A stretch of 10,255 nt of DNA from Nitrospira sp. (GCA_025935475.1 JAICVE010000074.1:1-10255), one strand, 5' to 3'; shown: positions 1 to 6,604, counted from the stretch's first letter. Notes: generated by a model from the sequence alone, not told the origin. Made by a program: numbers and translations.

Positions 1-162
1 ATCTTCGACATCATGGCCGTCTTGACGACCGCGCTGCTCATACATGGAATAGGCCAATACGGCTACGCGCACATAGATAGAATCGGAAAAAGCGTGTGCG
101 TTCTCCAGACCATTGTGTGGTTTGCCCGTGCGGAGCGCGCGTGGTTTTGCCTGCCGTTTCAT
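1..162 (-). CDS. DUF2934-domain protein, C-terminus cut by window edge
   Basis: The minus-strand frame from the ATG at 162-160 stays open to base 1, giving 54 visible residues; the C-terminal end lies outside the window. The start codon overlaps the stop of the upstream nucleotidyltransferase as ATGA, and a strong Shine-Dalgarno (GGGAGAGGAGGA) lies just upstream inside that gene, so translational coupling is likely. The first ~25 residues are basic and disordered-looking (MKRQAKPRALRTGKP...). They are followed by a segment with the spacing of DUF2934: an Arg/Val helix, then YSMYEQRGRQDGHDVED, matching the family's A..Y..YE.RGR..G.D.EDW pattern. DUF2934 proteins are short and of unknown function. 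The family call rests on this one motif and half a domain. Confidence 0.8.
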   Translation of the reverse strand, partial: MKRQAKPRALRTGKPHNGLENAHAFSDSIYVRVAVLAYSMYEQRGRQDGHDVED

Positions 163-1181
163 GGCTCGTTCCTCCTCTCCCTCAACGTTCGGCCGCACCC
201 TTCTCCAACCAGTGGAATTCGTTCGTAAGGACGCCCCAGACAGTCCAACGGAAAAGCTGGATCCCGTCCAATCCTGCGCAACGAATCAATAATCCGTGTC
301 GGCTTTCCCCAATCGCTCCAAAGGACCTCGTGCATCTCCAGAACGGCGGCGCGGCTCGGCGCGCGCTGGAGCAGTTCCGACACCAAATCGTGGGCGGGAA
401 TATCGTGATAAATTTCGTCGAGAATCTGTGCTTCATTCGACGTTCCGATTGAACGACTGAGTCGTTCAAATCGTGGCATGAGGTCAGGAAAACACTCCCA
501 TCCCATGTGCCATAGCGTCTCCGCCTTGGCCGCGAGCACAGATGTATTCCACAACGCGCCTCCGGCCAATGCCGCATCCGCCTGGGCGACACTCGGCCCC
601 CCTACAAAGGCTTTGATAGCGCGGATTCGATACGTTTCGGAGCCGTCGATCGTGTCGTCCGGGACGATCCACCCATAGTCCAACTCCAGCCGGTCAGGAG
701 GCACGCCAAGGACGACGAATCGATCGGGAAGCCACTCGAGGGCGCACAGCGCCCGATGGACCGAGACCATGAACCCGGTCTCCGGATAGACGAAATGATC
801 GGATGGATAGATGACGACCCTCGCCTGAGAATCTTTCGCTCTCAGATAGGTCAACGACAGATACATACTGGCAGCTGAATCACGCTCTCTTGGCTGCAGC
901 AGGACTGTCCCAGCGCCTCGCGCTTCCAACTGGGACCAGGCCTCTTGACCATGCTCCCGGGCCACGACTGCCACGATATGTTCCTGCCGGCTAAGCGTGG
1001 AAGCGCGGTCCAACGTGTGCTGGAACAATGATCGATCTCCAACAAAGGTGCAGTATTGTTTTGGCCGTGGGTACCCCAACCAGCGCTGAATGAAATCTGT
1101 CATGCGACCGCCGTCCCCGCCGCCCAAGACGATTGACCAGATTCGACCGGACCTTCGAGATCCCTCCATGGCCACGTTCAT
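159..1181 (-). CDS. Mannose-1-phosphate guanylyltransferase-like sugar nucleotidyltransferase (divergent)
   Basis: This 340-residue protein has the layout of the N-terminal nucleotidyltransferase domain of mannose-1-phosphate guanylyltransferases (NTP + sugar-1-phosphate gives NDP-sugar + PPi). Visible elements are a nucleotide-binding loop SIVLGGGDGGRM (residues 16-27), a PRPKQYCTF segment with the family lysine (39-46), LQPRERDSAAS (95-105, where the family has EP..RNTAPA), YPSDHF (125-130, the metal-binding Asp-His region), DYGWIVPD (168-175), a LWNTSVLA element (210-217) and WSDWGKP (288-294). No phosphomannose isomerase domain follows. The start ATG at 1181 has AAAGGAG 9 bases upstream; Met5 is an alternative. 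It overlaps the genes on both sides by ATGA. Several motif positions differ from canonical GMPs (GDGGR for G.GTR, RDSAAS for RNTAPA), so substrate and even activity are uncertain. Confidence 0.85.
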   Translation of the reverse strand: MNVAMEGSRRSGRIWSIVLGGGDGGRMTDFIQRWLGYPRPKQYCTFVGDRSLFQHTLDRASTLSRQEHIVAVVAREHGQEAWSQLEARGAGTVLLQPRERDSAASMYLSLTYLRAKDSQARVVIYPSDHFVYPETGFMVSVHRALCALEWLPDRFVVLGVPPDRLELDYGWIVPDDTIDGSETYRIRAIKAFVGGPSVAQADAALAGGALWNTSVLAAKAETLWHMGWECFPDLMPRFERLSRSIGTSNEAQILDEIYHDIPAHDLVSELLQRAPSRAAVLEMHEVLWSDWGKPTRIIDSLRRIGRDPAFPLDCLGRPYERIPLVGEGCGRTLRERRNEP

Positions 1182-1411
1182 GACTTGTTCTCCTTTTGCG
1201 ATGCACCCCGGCGTTCCTGCGGCAGCGCCAGAAAGGTTCGATAGGACTGCAAACAGTCTGGGCAGTACCCATGAGTGACTCGAATATCCGTTCGCTTGAG
1301 CTGATATTTGGCCATAAACCAGTGCTGATCCTTCCAGCGGGCCTTCCCCACTTCCTTTTCCATGTCATCGTAGACCTTCTCACAGAGGCAACACATGACG
1401 ACCAATCTCAT
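1178..1411 (-). CDS. Small CxxC/CxxC zinc-ribbon-like protein
   Basis: This 77-residue protein begins at the ATG at 1411, chosen because GAAGGGA sits 6 bases upstream; the longer frame would begin at a TTG (1426) that lies inside that ribosome site. Two metal-ligand knuckles are visible: CCLC at residues 7-10 and CPDC at 50-53, separated by a charged stretch (YDDMEKEVGKARWKDQHW) and the segment VTHGYCPDC. This arrangement suggests one tetracysteine zinc site. The C-terminal 20 residues are polar. The stop overlaps the start of the nucleotidyltransferase as ATGA, so the two are probably made together. I do not recognise a named family. A regulatory or scaffold role is possible but unproven. 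Confidence 0.75.
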   Translation of the reverse strand: MRLVVMCCLCEKVYDDMEKEVGKARWKDQHWFMAKYQLKRTDIRVTHGYCPDCLQSYRTFLALPQERRGASQKENKS

Positions 1412-1474
1412 GACGTGTCCCTTCAATACTAGAATTGCCGCCCGTCTCTCTTCATGAGTCGTTGTATGAACTGA

Positions 1475-1759
1475 TCAGGAGGCGGTGCAGTCGTCCATGC
1501 GACTCGAGCGATTGCAGGCCGATGGGATGCCTGAGGGTAAGGATTCGGACATCACCTGGGGGGAGTAGATCGACACTTCATATCCAAAGCGGGCGGGACG
1601 GCGAAGGACGAGGCTTCCCTCTCGACTGAGCTGATCCACCACGCTGAATATCTCGCTCCAAGAGAATTGCGACAGGCGGGTGAGCAGACTTTCGAGGGTG
1701 CATGGCCCTTCCCGACGTAAATGCAATTGAATCGCGGATTGCACGGTCACGGAGTTCAT
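1475..1759 (-). CDS. Small winged-helix-like protein
   Basis: This 94-residue protein starts at the ATG at 1759, preceded by AAAGGAA about 9 bases upstream. Residues 1-65 look like a compact winged helix: helix VTVQSAIQLHLRREG, then TLESLLTRLSQFSWSEIFSVVDQLSREGSLV as helix-turn-helix, then a short beta wing (LVLRRPARFGYEVSI). The last ~28 residues are Ser/Pro-rich and probably disordered. The gene is first in the cassette, 63 bases before the CxxC gene, with a perfect inverted repeat upstream. This suggests, but does not show, that it regulates its own cassette. It has no ligand-binding domain. The winged-helix call is from predicted secondary structure by eye. The fold could serve protein contacts instead of DNA binding. 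Confidence 0.7.
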   Translation of the reverse strand: MNSVTVQSAIQLHLRREGPCTLESLLTRLSQFSWSEIFSVVDQLSREGSLVLRRPARFGYEVSIYSPQVMSESLPSGIPSACNRSSRMDDCTAS

Positions 1760-1844
1760 TCGGCTCGTTCCTTTCTTCCAACAACTGCAGTGGTCTCGAT
1801 GGGTTCCGGCATAGCGAGATTATCCCGCAAAGACATGGTTGAGA

Positions 1845-1884
1845 CTTATAGCGGAGCGCGGAAGGTCGCACTATCAATGCGACC
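1845..1884 (-). promoter_or_regulatory. Inverted repeat with possible -10 box upstream of the winged-helix gene
   Basis: A perfect 7-base inverted repeat, GGTCGCA (1864-1870) and TGCGACC (1878-1884), has a 7-base spacer. On the minus strand it is followed 13 bases later by TATAAG (1850-1845), a fair -10 box, so the repeat would cover the -35 region of a promoter for the cassette at 1759. That position is typical of an operator. No T-run follows on the minus strand, which argues against a Rho-independent terminator for the response regulator gene. There is no good -35 match, so an activator would be needed if this promoter is real. Confidence 0.35.
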
Positions 1885-1950
1885 ACGATTGTGATGTCCT
1901 TATTCCAACGACAGGCGAAGGACTACACGGAGAATGGCAACTGCGAGGGG

Positions 1951-2580
1951 CTATCCGATGCCTTGCTGAACGGCGTAGCGCATCAGTTCGGCATTATTCT
2001 TGAGATGCAGTTTCTCCAGAATGCGGGAGCGGTAGGTACTCACCGTGGTCGTGCCGAGATTCATGCTTTCGGCGATTTGCGAGACGGTCTTCCCTGAGGA
2101 GAGAAGACGCATGACTTCGAATTCACGATCTGAAAGCAGTTCGTGGGGAGGCCGCTCTTCGCCTCGATGAAACAGATGCACCAGTTTTTCTCCCAGCGAT
2201 GGGCTCACGTAATTTCCGCCGGATAAGACTTTTTTGATGGCCGTCACGAGTTCTTCAGGAGCGCTGGCCTTTGTAAGATACGCATTCGCCCCGGCTTTGA
2301 ACATGCGCACGGCGTATTGATCCTCGGGATGCATGCTCAGCATGACAACCGGCAGCGACGGATGTTGACGTTTGACTTGAATGAGGGCATCGGTCCCCGT
2401 TGTTCCCGGCATCCCGATATCCAAGATAACGACGTCCCACTTCTTCTGCTTGACCAACTGGAAGAGGTCAAAGGCGTTGGCGCATTCTCCGACCGTAACG
2501 GCTCCTAGGCCATCGCACAGCAAGTCCTTCAGGCCGCGCCGAAATATGGAATGATCATCCGCGATCAGAACCTTGAGCAC
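1951..2580 (-). CDS. NarL/FixJ-family response regulator
   Basis: This 209-residue two-component response regulator has an N-terminal REC domain and a C-terminal LuxR-type helix-turn-helix. The start is taken at GTG 2580 because the REC domain begins there at once (VLIADDH) and GGGGGA lies 6 bases upstream; the longer frame from 2634 would add 18 residues unrelated to REC and overlap the kinase. The acidic pair is D8-D9, the phospho-acceptor is D54 in LDIGMPG, the Thr/Ser is in VVMLSMHP, and the conserved Lys is in AYLTKASAPEEL. The HTH runs from LSDREFEVMRLLSSGKT through TVSTYRSRILEKL. The gene follows the histidine kinase by 46 bases, so the kinase is its likely partner. Phosphorylation should promote dimerisation and DNA binding. 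Target genes are not evident. Confidence 0.93.
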   Translation of the reverse strand: MLKVLIADDHSIFRRGLKDLLCDGLGAVTVGECANAFDLFQLVKQKKWDVVILDIGMPGTTGTDALIQVKRQHPSLPVVMLSMHPEDQYAVRMFKAGANAYLTKASAPEELVTAIKKVLSGGNYVSPSLGEKLVHLFHRGEERPPHELLSDREFEVMRLLSSGKTVSQIAESMNLGTTTVSTYRSRILEKLHLKNNAELMRYAVQQGIG

Positions 2581-2626
2581 GCAAGTCCCCCGCAACACAT
2601 CGTCGACAACTGCAATCCCGCTCCTC

Positions 2627-4078
2627 TCACGCATCCTGACATCGTAATCGTAACATTACGGTCGTGCCCTTGCCGGGCCAGCCGGCGATTTCCAGCGAGC
2701 CGCCGATGGCCATTGAACGCTCCTTCATGCCGAGGAGCCCCAAGGACGCCGGATCGTTGAGCTTTTCCGCTGGAATACCTTGACCGTTGTCCTGTATCTC
2801 GATTAATACCCCGTCGCCGCTCTCCTTGACCAGCACCCGGACAAACGTCGCCTTGGCGTGGCGTGCCACATTGACGAGCGCCTCCTGGCAAATCCGGAAC
2901 GCCGCCGTGGCACGCGAGGGGCTGATCTTGATTTCATCGAAAGACGCTTCGCAGAGACAGCGGATGCCGCTCCGTCGTTCAAAATCCTGGCACTGCCATT
3001 CAATGGCCGCCACCAGGCCGAGATCATCCAACACCCCTGGCCTCAGTTCCGCCGCCAGCCGTTGCACTTCGGCGATCGTGGTATCCACTTCTGCGTTCAT
3101 CGCGCGGATTTTCTCCTCCATCTTTTCTCGAGGGAAGAGCGAGTCTCGCATCATGGCCAGCAACCTGGACAGGTCCATCTTCATGCAGGTCATGCGGACC
3201 CCCAGCTCATCGTGCAACTCCCTGGCAATTCGGGTTCGCTCTTGTTCTCGCACCACATCCAACCTTTGAGAAAGTGTGCGCAGGAGTTCAAACGACCGTT
3301 GCAGCTGGTTCTCCGCCCGCAGGCGCTCAGTGATGTCCTCTGAGATTCCGAGCAAGTACACCGGCCGGCCGGTTTCGTCCAGAATTGGAATTTTTTTCGT
3401 ATGAAGGTGCCGCAGGCCTTTCCCCTCGGTGAGGATGGGTTCTTCCGGAATATCGAGCATCTTGCGGTTCCTGAGCACATCCCGATCGGCGGCCGTGAAG
3501 AAATCAGCCTCCTCTTTCGGAAACAGCTCGTAGTCGGACTTTCCGATCAGGTGTTGGCGGGTGTGCCCAAGCAGCTCTTCTCCGGCCTTATTGAATCGCA
3601 CGAACCTCAACTCATCGGCATCCTTCACAAAAATCATGTGCGGGATGTTTTCTACAATGGATTGGAGAAAGACCTCGCTCGTTCGCAGTTCAACCTCCGA
3701 CCGCTTGCGCTCGACGGCATAACGGAGAGACCGCCGGAGGAGAGATGGCGTCACTTCTGCCTTAACCAGATAGTCCTGCGCGCCACGCTGGAGCGACTGC
3801 AATCCCAACACCTCATCTTCAAGGCTGGAGAGGACCACGATCGGCATGCCCGGCTTTGCCGCACGGAATTTGGCCAGCGTTTCGATACCCTGGCTGTCTG
3901 GCAATGAAAGATCTAGTAACACGGCATCGAAGCCCGACGTATCCAAGGCATCCATGGCAGGCACGAGCCGGTCCACATGCACCACCTGAAACGCCTCGGC
4001 GCTACGATCTCCAACCACCAGATTTTCCCGGAGCAGCCTGACGTCATCGGGGTTATTTTCAACCATCAAGATGCGCAT
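2627..4078 (-). CDS. REC-PAS-HisKA_3 sensor histidine kinase (NarX/DegS class core)
   Basis: This 483-residue, apparently cytoplasmic kinase shows no membrane segments. Domains in order are a receiver (1-120; acidic residues near N9-D12, phospho-acceptor D56 in LLDLSLPD, K106 in DYLVKAE), a PAS domain (about 132-255, ending GISEDITERLRAENQLQ), a HisKA_3 dimerisation helix with H289 in RIARELHDELG, and a HATPase_c domain with the N-box around QEALVNVARHAKA (398-410), DNGQG (430-434) and GLLGM (447-451). HisKA_3 kinases pair with NarL-type regulators, and one follows directly. The N-terminal receiver means the kinase is itself an output of another phosphorelay, with PAS adding a second input. 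The start ATG at 4078 has a GAGGGG ribosome site at short spacing. The protein lacks the C-terminal receiver or Hpt of ordinary hybrids. Confidence 0.94.
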   Translation of the reverse strand: MRILMVENNPDDVRLLRENLVVGDRSAEAFQVVHVDRLVPAMDALDTSGFDAVLLDLSLPDSQGIETLAKFRAAKPGMPIVVLSSLEDEVLGLQSLQRGAQDYLVKAEVTPSLLRRSLRYAVERKRSEVELRTSEVFLQSIVENIPHMIFVKDADELRFVRFNKAGEELLGHTRQHLIGKSDYELFPKEEADFFTAADRDVLRNRKMLDIPEEPILTEGKGLRHLHTKKIPILDETGRPVYLLGISEDITERLRAENQLQRSFELLRTLSQRLDVVREQERTRIARELHDELGVRMTCMKMDLSRLLAMMRDSLFPREKMEEKIRAMNAEVDTTIAEVQRLAAELRPGVLDDLGLVAAIEWQCQDFERRSGIRCLCEASFDEIKISPSRATAAFRICQEALVNVARHAKATFVRVLVKESGDGVLIEIQDNGQGIPAEKLNDPASLGLLGMKERSMAIGGSLEIAGWPGKGTTVMLRLRCQDA

Positions 4079-4122
4079 GGCCCCTCATCACTGTCGGCGG
4101 TTCTAGTCATTCACGAACTGCT

Positions 4123-4146
4123 CCGCACGCCAAAAGACTCGTGCGG
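4123..4146. repeat. Inverted repeat upstream of the histidine kinase gene
   Basis: CCGCACG (4123-4129) and CGTGCGG (4140-4146) are perfect inverted copies separated by 10 bases. They lie 45-68 bases upstream of the kinase start, a normal position for an operator, possibly for autoregulation by the NarL-type partner. A 10-base loop without a T-run makes a terminator unlikely. No function is shown by sequence alone. Confidence 0.3.
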
Positions 4147-4278
4147 GCAGATCCGACGCCATCGCCGTCACAAATCCTCTTCGTGTTCTTGCGAACGGGT
4201 TGCTGTTCACAGGATCGCTTTCTTTGTTGCGGGTTGAAGTTGAGGGAACGGAAGTGTGCCCGCACAAAGGATCTTGGA

Positions 4279-4296
4279 CGAGAATTTCCATTCTCG
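4279..4296. repeat. Perfect 7-base inverted repeat with 4-base spacer
   Basis: CGAGAAT (4279-4285), spacer TTCC and ATTCTCG (4290-4296) form a perfect 18-base dyad in the middle of the gene-free stretch. The short spacer suits either a hairpin or a dimeric regulator site. No promoter elements are clearly placed around it. Confidence 0.3.
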
Positions 4297-4546
4297 AGAC
4301 TTCACAAAAAGCCGTGGTCCGGAAGTTCGAGCCAGGAGGAACCAGAGCGGTAGGCCGATGGACCTTGCAGGACTCCGAATGCCGGTGCGCAATTATTGGT
4401 GCTGTTTCCCGTACAGGAGCGCGGAGGATAGCAAGCGACAAAGGGCGAGTACAAGGCCGAAATTCAATCAGGGGCGTTTTGTCCGTCTACCGCCTACGGA
4501 AATGAGCACCGAGCAGGCATGGATCTACGCTTTTCCCCTGTTCTCA

Positions 4547-4574
4547 TTGAATCACAGAACCGTCAAAATATTCT
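4547..4574 (+). promoter_or_regulatory. Candidate sigma-70-type promoter for the hydrolase
   Basis: TTGAAT (4547-4552) and TATTCT (4569-4574) are separated by 16 bases, an acceptable -35/-10 pair, and lie 33 bases upstream of the hydrolase start at 4607. Transcription would start near 4580, leaving a leader of about 25 bases that contains the weak GGAAG ribosome site. The -10 match is partial. Confidence 0.45.
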
Positions 4575-4606
4575 CTTGAAGCATAACTTCACCGTGGAAG
4601 AACGGC

Positions 4607-5245
4607 ATGATCGAGGAGATTGTCACGATCAGGGATGACCGCACGACCCTTGTTGGGTTCCTGGAGATCCCGTCCACACCCGCCGGCATCGTTCTATTCT
4701 CCCATGGGAGCGGGAGCGGCCGATTTAGCCCACGTAACCGCTTTGTGGCTCGGCAGCTTCAGCAGGGAGGGATCGCCACACTCCTGATCGATCTGTTAAT
4801 GACGGAGGAGGAGCATCGGCGTAACGTCTTCGATATTGATCTGCTCTCTGATCGTGTGTTGATGGCGAGTGCCTGGCTCCGCGAAGACTCTCGAACCAGG
4901 GCGCTGTCATTGAGCTACTTTGGTGCCAGCACCGGGGCGGCATCTGCACTCCAAGCGGCTGCACAAGCCTCTTTCGGCGTTTGTGCCATCGTCTCGCGCG
5001 GCGGCCGTCCTGACCTCGCCGAACGCTATTTGCCTGACGTGACCGTACCAACCCTGCTGCTTGTCGGCGGCGAAGATCACCCCGTGATTGAAATGAATCA
5101 GCAGGCCTACCGGCTTCTTGGCGGCCCAAAGCAATTGATGATCATTCCGGGTGCGACACATCTGTTCGAAGAACCGGGAACACTCGAGCAAGTGGCAGAG
5201 TATGCCTTAAAGTGGTTCCGACAACATTTTGCTCGCCCTGATTGA
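4607..5245 (+). CDS. Dienelactone hydrolase-type alpha/beta hydrolase
   Basis: This 212-residue single-domain alpha/beta hydrolase has a complete catalytic triad by position: nucleophile S108 in the elbow YFGASTGAA (GxSxG), acid D157 in LLVGGEDHPV, and H185 in IPGATHLFEEPG. The oxyanion region is FSHGSGSGR (31-39). There is no signal peptide, so it is cytoplasmic. The start ATG at 4607 is preceded only by a weak GGAAG. Length and motifs fit the short dienelactone-hydrolase-like subfamily sometimes found next to or fused with phosphoribosyltransferases, but no such partner is here. Its substrate (an ester, lactone or thioester) cannot be told from sequence. It is transcribed alone, diverging from the kinase. 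Confidence 0.9.
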   Translation: MIEEIVTIRDDRTTLVGFLEIPSTPAGIVLFSHGSGSGRFSPRNRFVARQLQQGGIATLLIDLLMTEEEHRRNVFDIDLLSDRVLMASAWLREDSRTRALSLSYFGASTGAASALQAAAQASFGVCAIVSRGGRPDLAERYLPDVTVPTLLLVGGEDHPVIEMNQQAYRLLGGPKQLMIIPGATHLFEEPGTLEQVAEYALKWFRQHFARPD

Positions 5246-5385
5246 GCCGTCGACCCCGTTCACCATAATAATGATCAGTACAGAAACGCTCAAAACTCCC
5301 CACAGTTTCCATGCCTTATGCCGCTTGTATCCAGAATGCCTTTCTTACCGATTCTAATCGACTTGGGGTTTTATATTAGAGAGTT

Positions 5386-5428
5386 TTAACTGACCGTTAA
5401 CATCCCGTTAATCTTCCATTGCTACATT
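5386..5428 (+). promoter_or_regulatory. PhoB/PhoP-like direct-repeat box and -10 element
   Basis: Three TTAA cores start at 5386, 5397 and 5408, exactly 11 bases apart, in the units TTAACT, TTAACA and TTAATC with 5-base spacers. Tandem 11-base spacing is the hallmark of OmpR-family regulators such as E. coli PhoB, and TTAACA repeats match the B. subtilis PhoP consensus. A TACATT -10-like hexamer (5423-5428) follows the last unit after 9 bases, so the array replaces a -35 box as in activated pho promoters. It lies upstream of the zinc-ribbon gene starting at 5472. The actual regulator is unknown. Confidence 0.5.
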
Positions 5429-5471
5429 CGCGGTCGTACTGGATAACGAAAATCCATCGGGAGGTGGGAAT

Positions 5472-5642
5472 ATGACCTGTAAAAAATGTAAAGGCTTGAT
5501 GATCGCGGAATCGCGACCGGAATATTCTACCGACGGAACCGTTTTGCGGTGCGTCAACTGCGGGCTGGTGCTAGACCCCTTGATCGAACAAAACCGCCTT
5601 GCACGAACACGCTCGACGCCGAGCACGCTGCATGCGGCATAA
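5472..5642 (+). CDS. 56-residue zinc-ribbon protein
   Basis: This short gene has a very good ribosome site (GGGAGGTGGGA) followed by ATG at 5472, and it ends with TAA at 5640-5642. The protein begins MTCKKCKGLMIAESRPEY and has a second knuckle CVNCGLVLDPLIEQNR. The cysteines at 3, 6, 27 and 30 form a classic CxxC-x20-CxxC zinc ribbon. The last ~14 residues are Arg/Thr/Ser-rich and probably unstructured. Such tiny ribbons may bind nucleic acid or protein, but nothing shows which. The gene stands alone between a hydrolase in the same direction (226 bases upstream) and a convergent exonuclease gene, and has its own promoter-like array upstream. The four-cysteine pattern and the strong start make it very likely a real gene. 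Confidence 0.85.
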   Translation: MTCKKCKGLMIAESRPEYSTDGTVLRCVNCGLVLDPLIEQNRLARTRSTPSTLHAA

Positions 5643-5827
5643 GGACGTTGCCCTCGTCCGGGCCGAAGTGAACGACTTGCGCTTCGCCGGACAGGACAGG
5701 CGTAGATGTCGCGCGCGCGGATCATCGGGAAGTGACCGGATGGCTCCACTGAGCCAGTGAGCTTTCCGTTCTCCGCGGCTCGACATCTGCCTCTGGCCCT
5801 CCTTGGTCAATCGCGTCCTCGCCCTCC

Positions 5828-6604
5828 TCAGCTGAGGTCGAATTCCGCCCAGAGAAAGGTATGATCGGAGGGATCCTTGGCCCGCCGGGGCTCAACATCG
5901 ACCTCAACCCGCAAACATTTTTCTGCCAGAGGAGCCGTCGCCAGAATATGGTCGATGCGCCAACCTTTATTCGCCTCCAACGAACTCGGCGCGCGATAAT
6001 CCCAAAATGTAAACTGCTGCCGCTCCGGATACATCCGCACAAAGACGTCGTGAAAACCCCACGCCACCGTCGCCTCGTAGGCCTTTCGTGCGGCCTCGTG
6101 ATAGCACACATGCGTGAGGTGTTTTTCAGGACTATGGACGTCCATCGCCCTCGGTGCCACATTCATGTCCCCACACCAAATTGCAGGGAGCGTCGGTGAG
6201 AGGTGCTTCTCGAAGTAGGCTCGGAGCCGCTTGTACCACTCGAGCTTGTAGGCATATTTGGGCGAATCGATCTCGAATCCCTGCGGAATGTAGGTGTTGA
6301 GAATGGTGATGCCGCCGGCCACAACATGAAGCAGTCTCGGCTCGTCCGGCTCTCCGCCGTCGTCCAACCCGGCCCGCACGGACTCCGGTTTCATTCGGGT
6401 GAGGATGGCCACGCCATTGTAGCTCTTCATCCCTCGGTAGCTGATGTCATAACCTGAGGGCAGTAACGCCATGAGCGGGAACTCGCTGTCCTGCACCTTC
6501 GTTTCTTGAAGGCAAAGAATATCCGGCTTTTGCTTGTCCAACCACTCGATGACGATGGGGAGCCGCCTACGAAGCGAGTTAACGTTATAGGTGGCGACTT
6601 TCAT
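5828..6604 (-). CDS. xth: Exodeoxyribonuclease III
   Basis: This 258-residue member of the exonuclease III/AP endonuclease family acts in base excision repair, cutting DNA at abasic sites and removing 3' blocks. Expected active-site residues are present: N7 in TYNVNSL, E34 in LCLQETKV, Y105 in NTYIPQG, D146 and N148 in WCGDMNVA, D218 in GWRIDHIL, and D247-H248 in DPSDHTF. Length fits the family (about 255-270). The start is set at ATG 6604 because the family begins MK(V/I)AT(Y/W)NVNS. ATG 6610 and a TTG at 6628 are upstream alternatives, and none has a strong ribosome site. It lies 89 bases downstream of the lysine-rich protein gene and may be read from the same transcript or its own promoter. 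Its TGA stop sits in a short palindrome that is probably chance. Confidence 0.95.
   Translation of the reverse strand: MKVATYNVNSLRRRLPIVIEWLDKQKPDILCLQETKVQDSEFPLMALLPSGYDISYRGMKSYNGVAILTRMKPESVRAGLDDGGEPDEPRLLHVVAGGITILNTYIPQGFEIDSPKYAYKLEWYKRLRAYFEKHLSPTLPAIWCGDMNVAPRAMDVHSPEKHLTHVCYHEAARKAYEATVAWGFHDVFVRMYPERQQFTFWDYRAPSSLEANKGWRIDHILATAPLAEKCLRVEVDVEPRRAKDPSDHTFLWAEFDLS

Larger units (their letters stand above)
4079..4606. other. 528-base intergenic region between divergent genes
   Basis: This gap separates the minus-strand kinase from the plus-strand hydrolase. Frames of up to 112 codons exist on both strands, but their products are rich in Arg, Ser and Pro, have no recognisable domain, and lack good ribosome sites. 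I therefore see no convincing gene. It holds two perfect 7-base inverted repeats (4123-4146 and 4279-4296) and a candidate promoter at 4547-4574. The length is unusual for this compact window, so decayed coding sequence or an unrecognised RNA cannot be excluded. Confidence 0.5.

Noticed and set aside
2581..2634. 18-residue N-terminal extension of the response regulator
   Set aside because: It would overlap the kinase gene by 8 bases, lacks a ribosome site and precedes the REC domain, which begins right at GTG 2580 with a good GGGGGA site.
3401..3907. 168-codon plus-strand frame
   Set aside because: It is antisense to the PAS and REC part of the histidine kinase, which has clear domain motifs; the plus-strand product has no recognisable domain.
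4103..4441. 112-codon minus-strand frame in the gene-free stretch
   Set aside because: It has no ribosome site, no domain, and a composition rich in Arg, Ser, Thr and Pro that looks non-coding.
4256..4579. 107-codon plus-strand frame ahead of the hydrolase
   Set aside because: It has no ribosome site or domain, and it overlaps the candidate hydrolase promoter.
5408..5749. 113-codon minus-strand frame
   Set aside because: It is antisense to the zinc-ribbon gene, whose cysteine pattern and ribosome site are far more convincing.
5826..5837. Perfect palindrome CCTCAGCTGAGG at the exonuclease stop codon
   Set aside because: There is no loop and no T-run, and it lies within coding sequence and the stop codon, so a chance palindrome is the simplest explanation.
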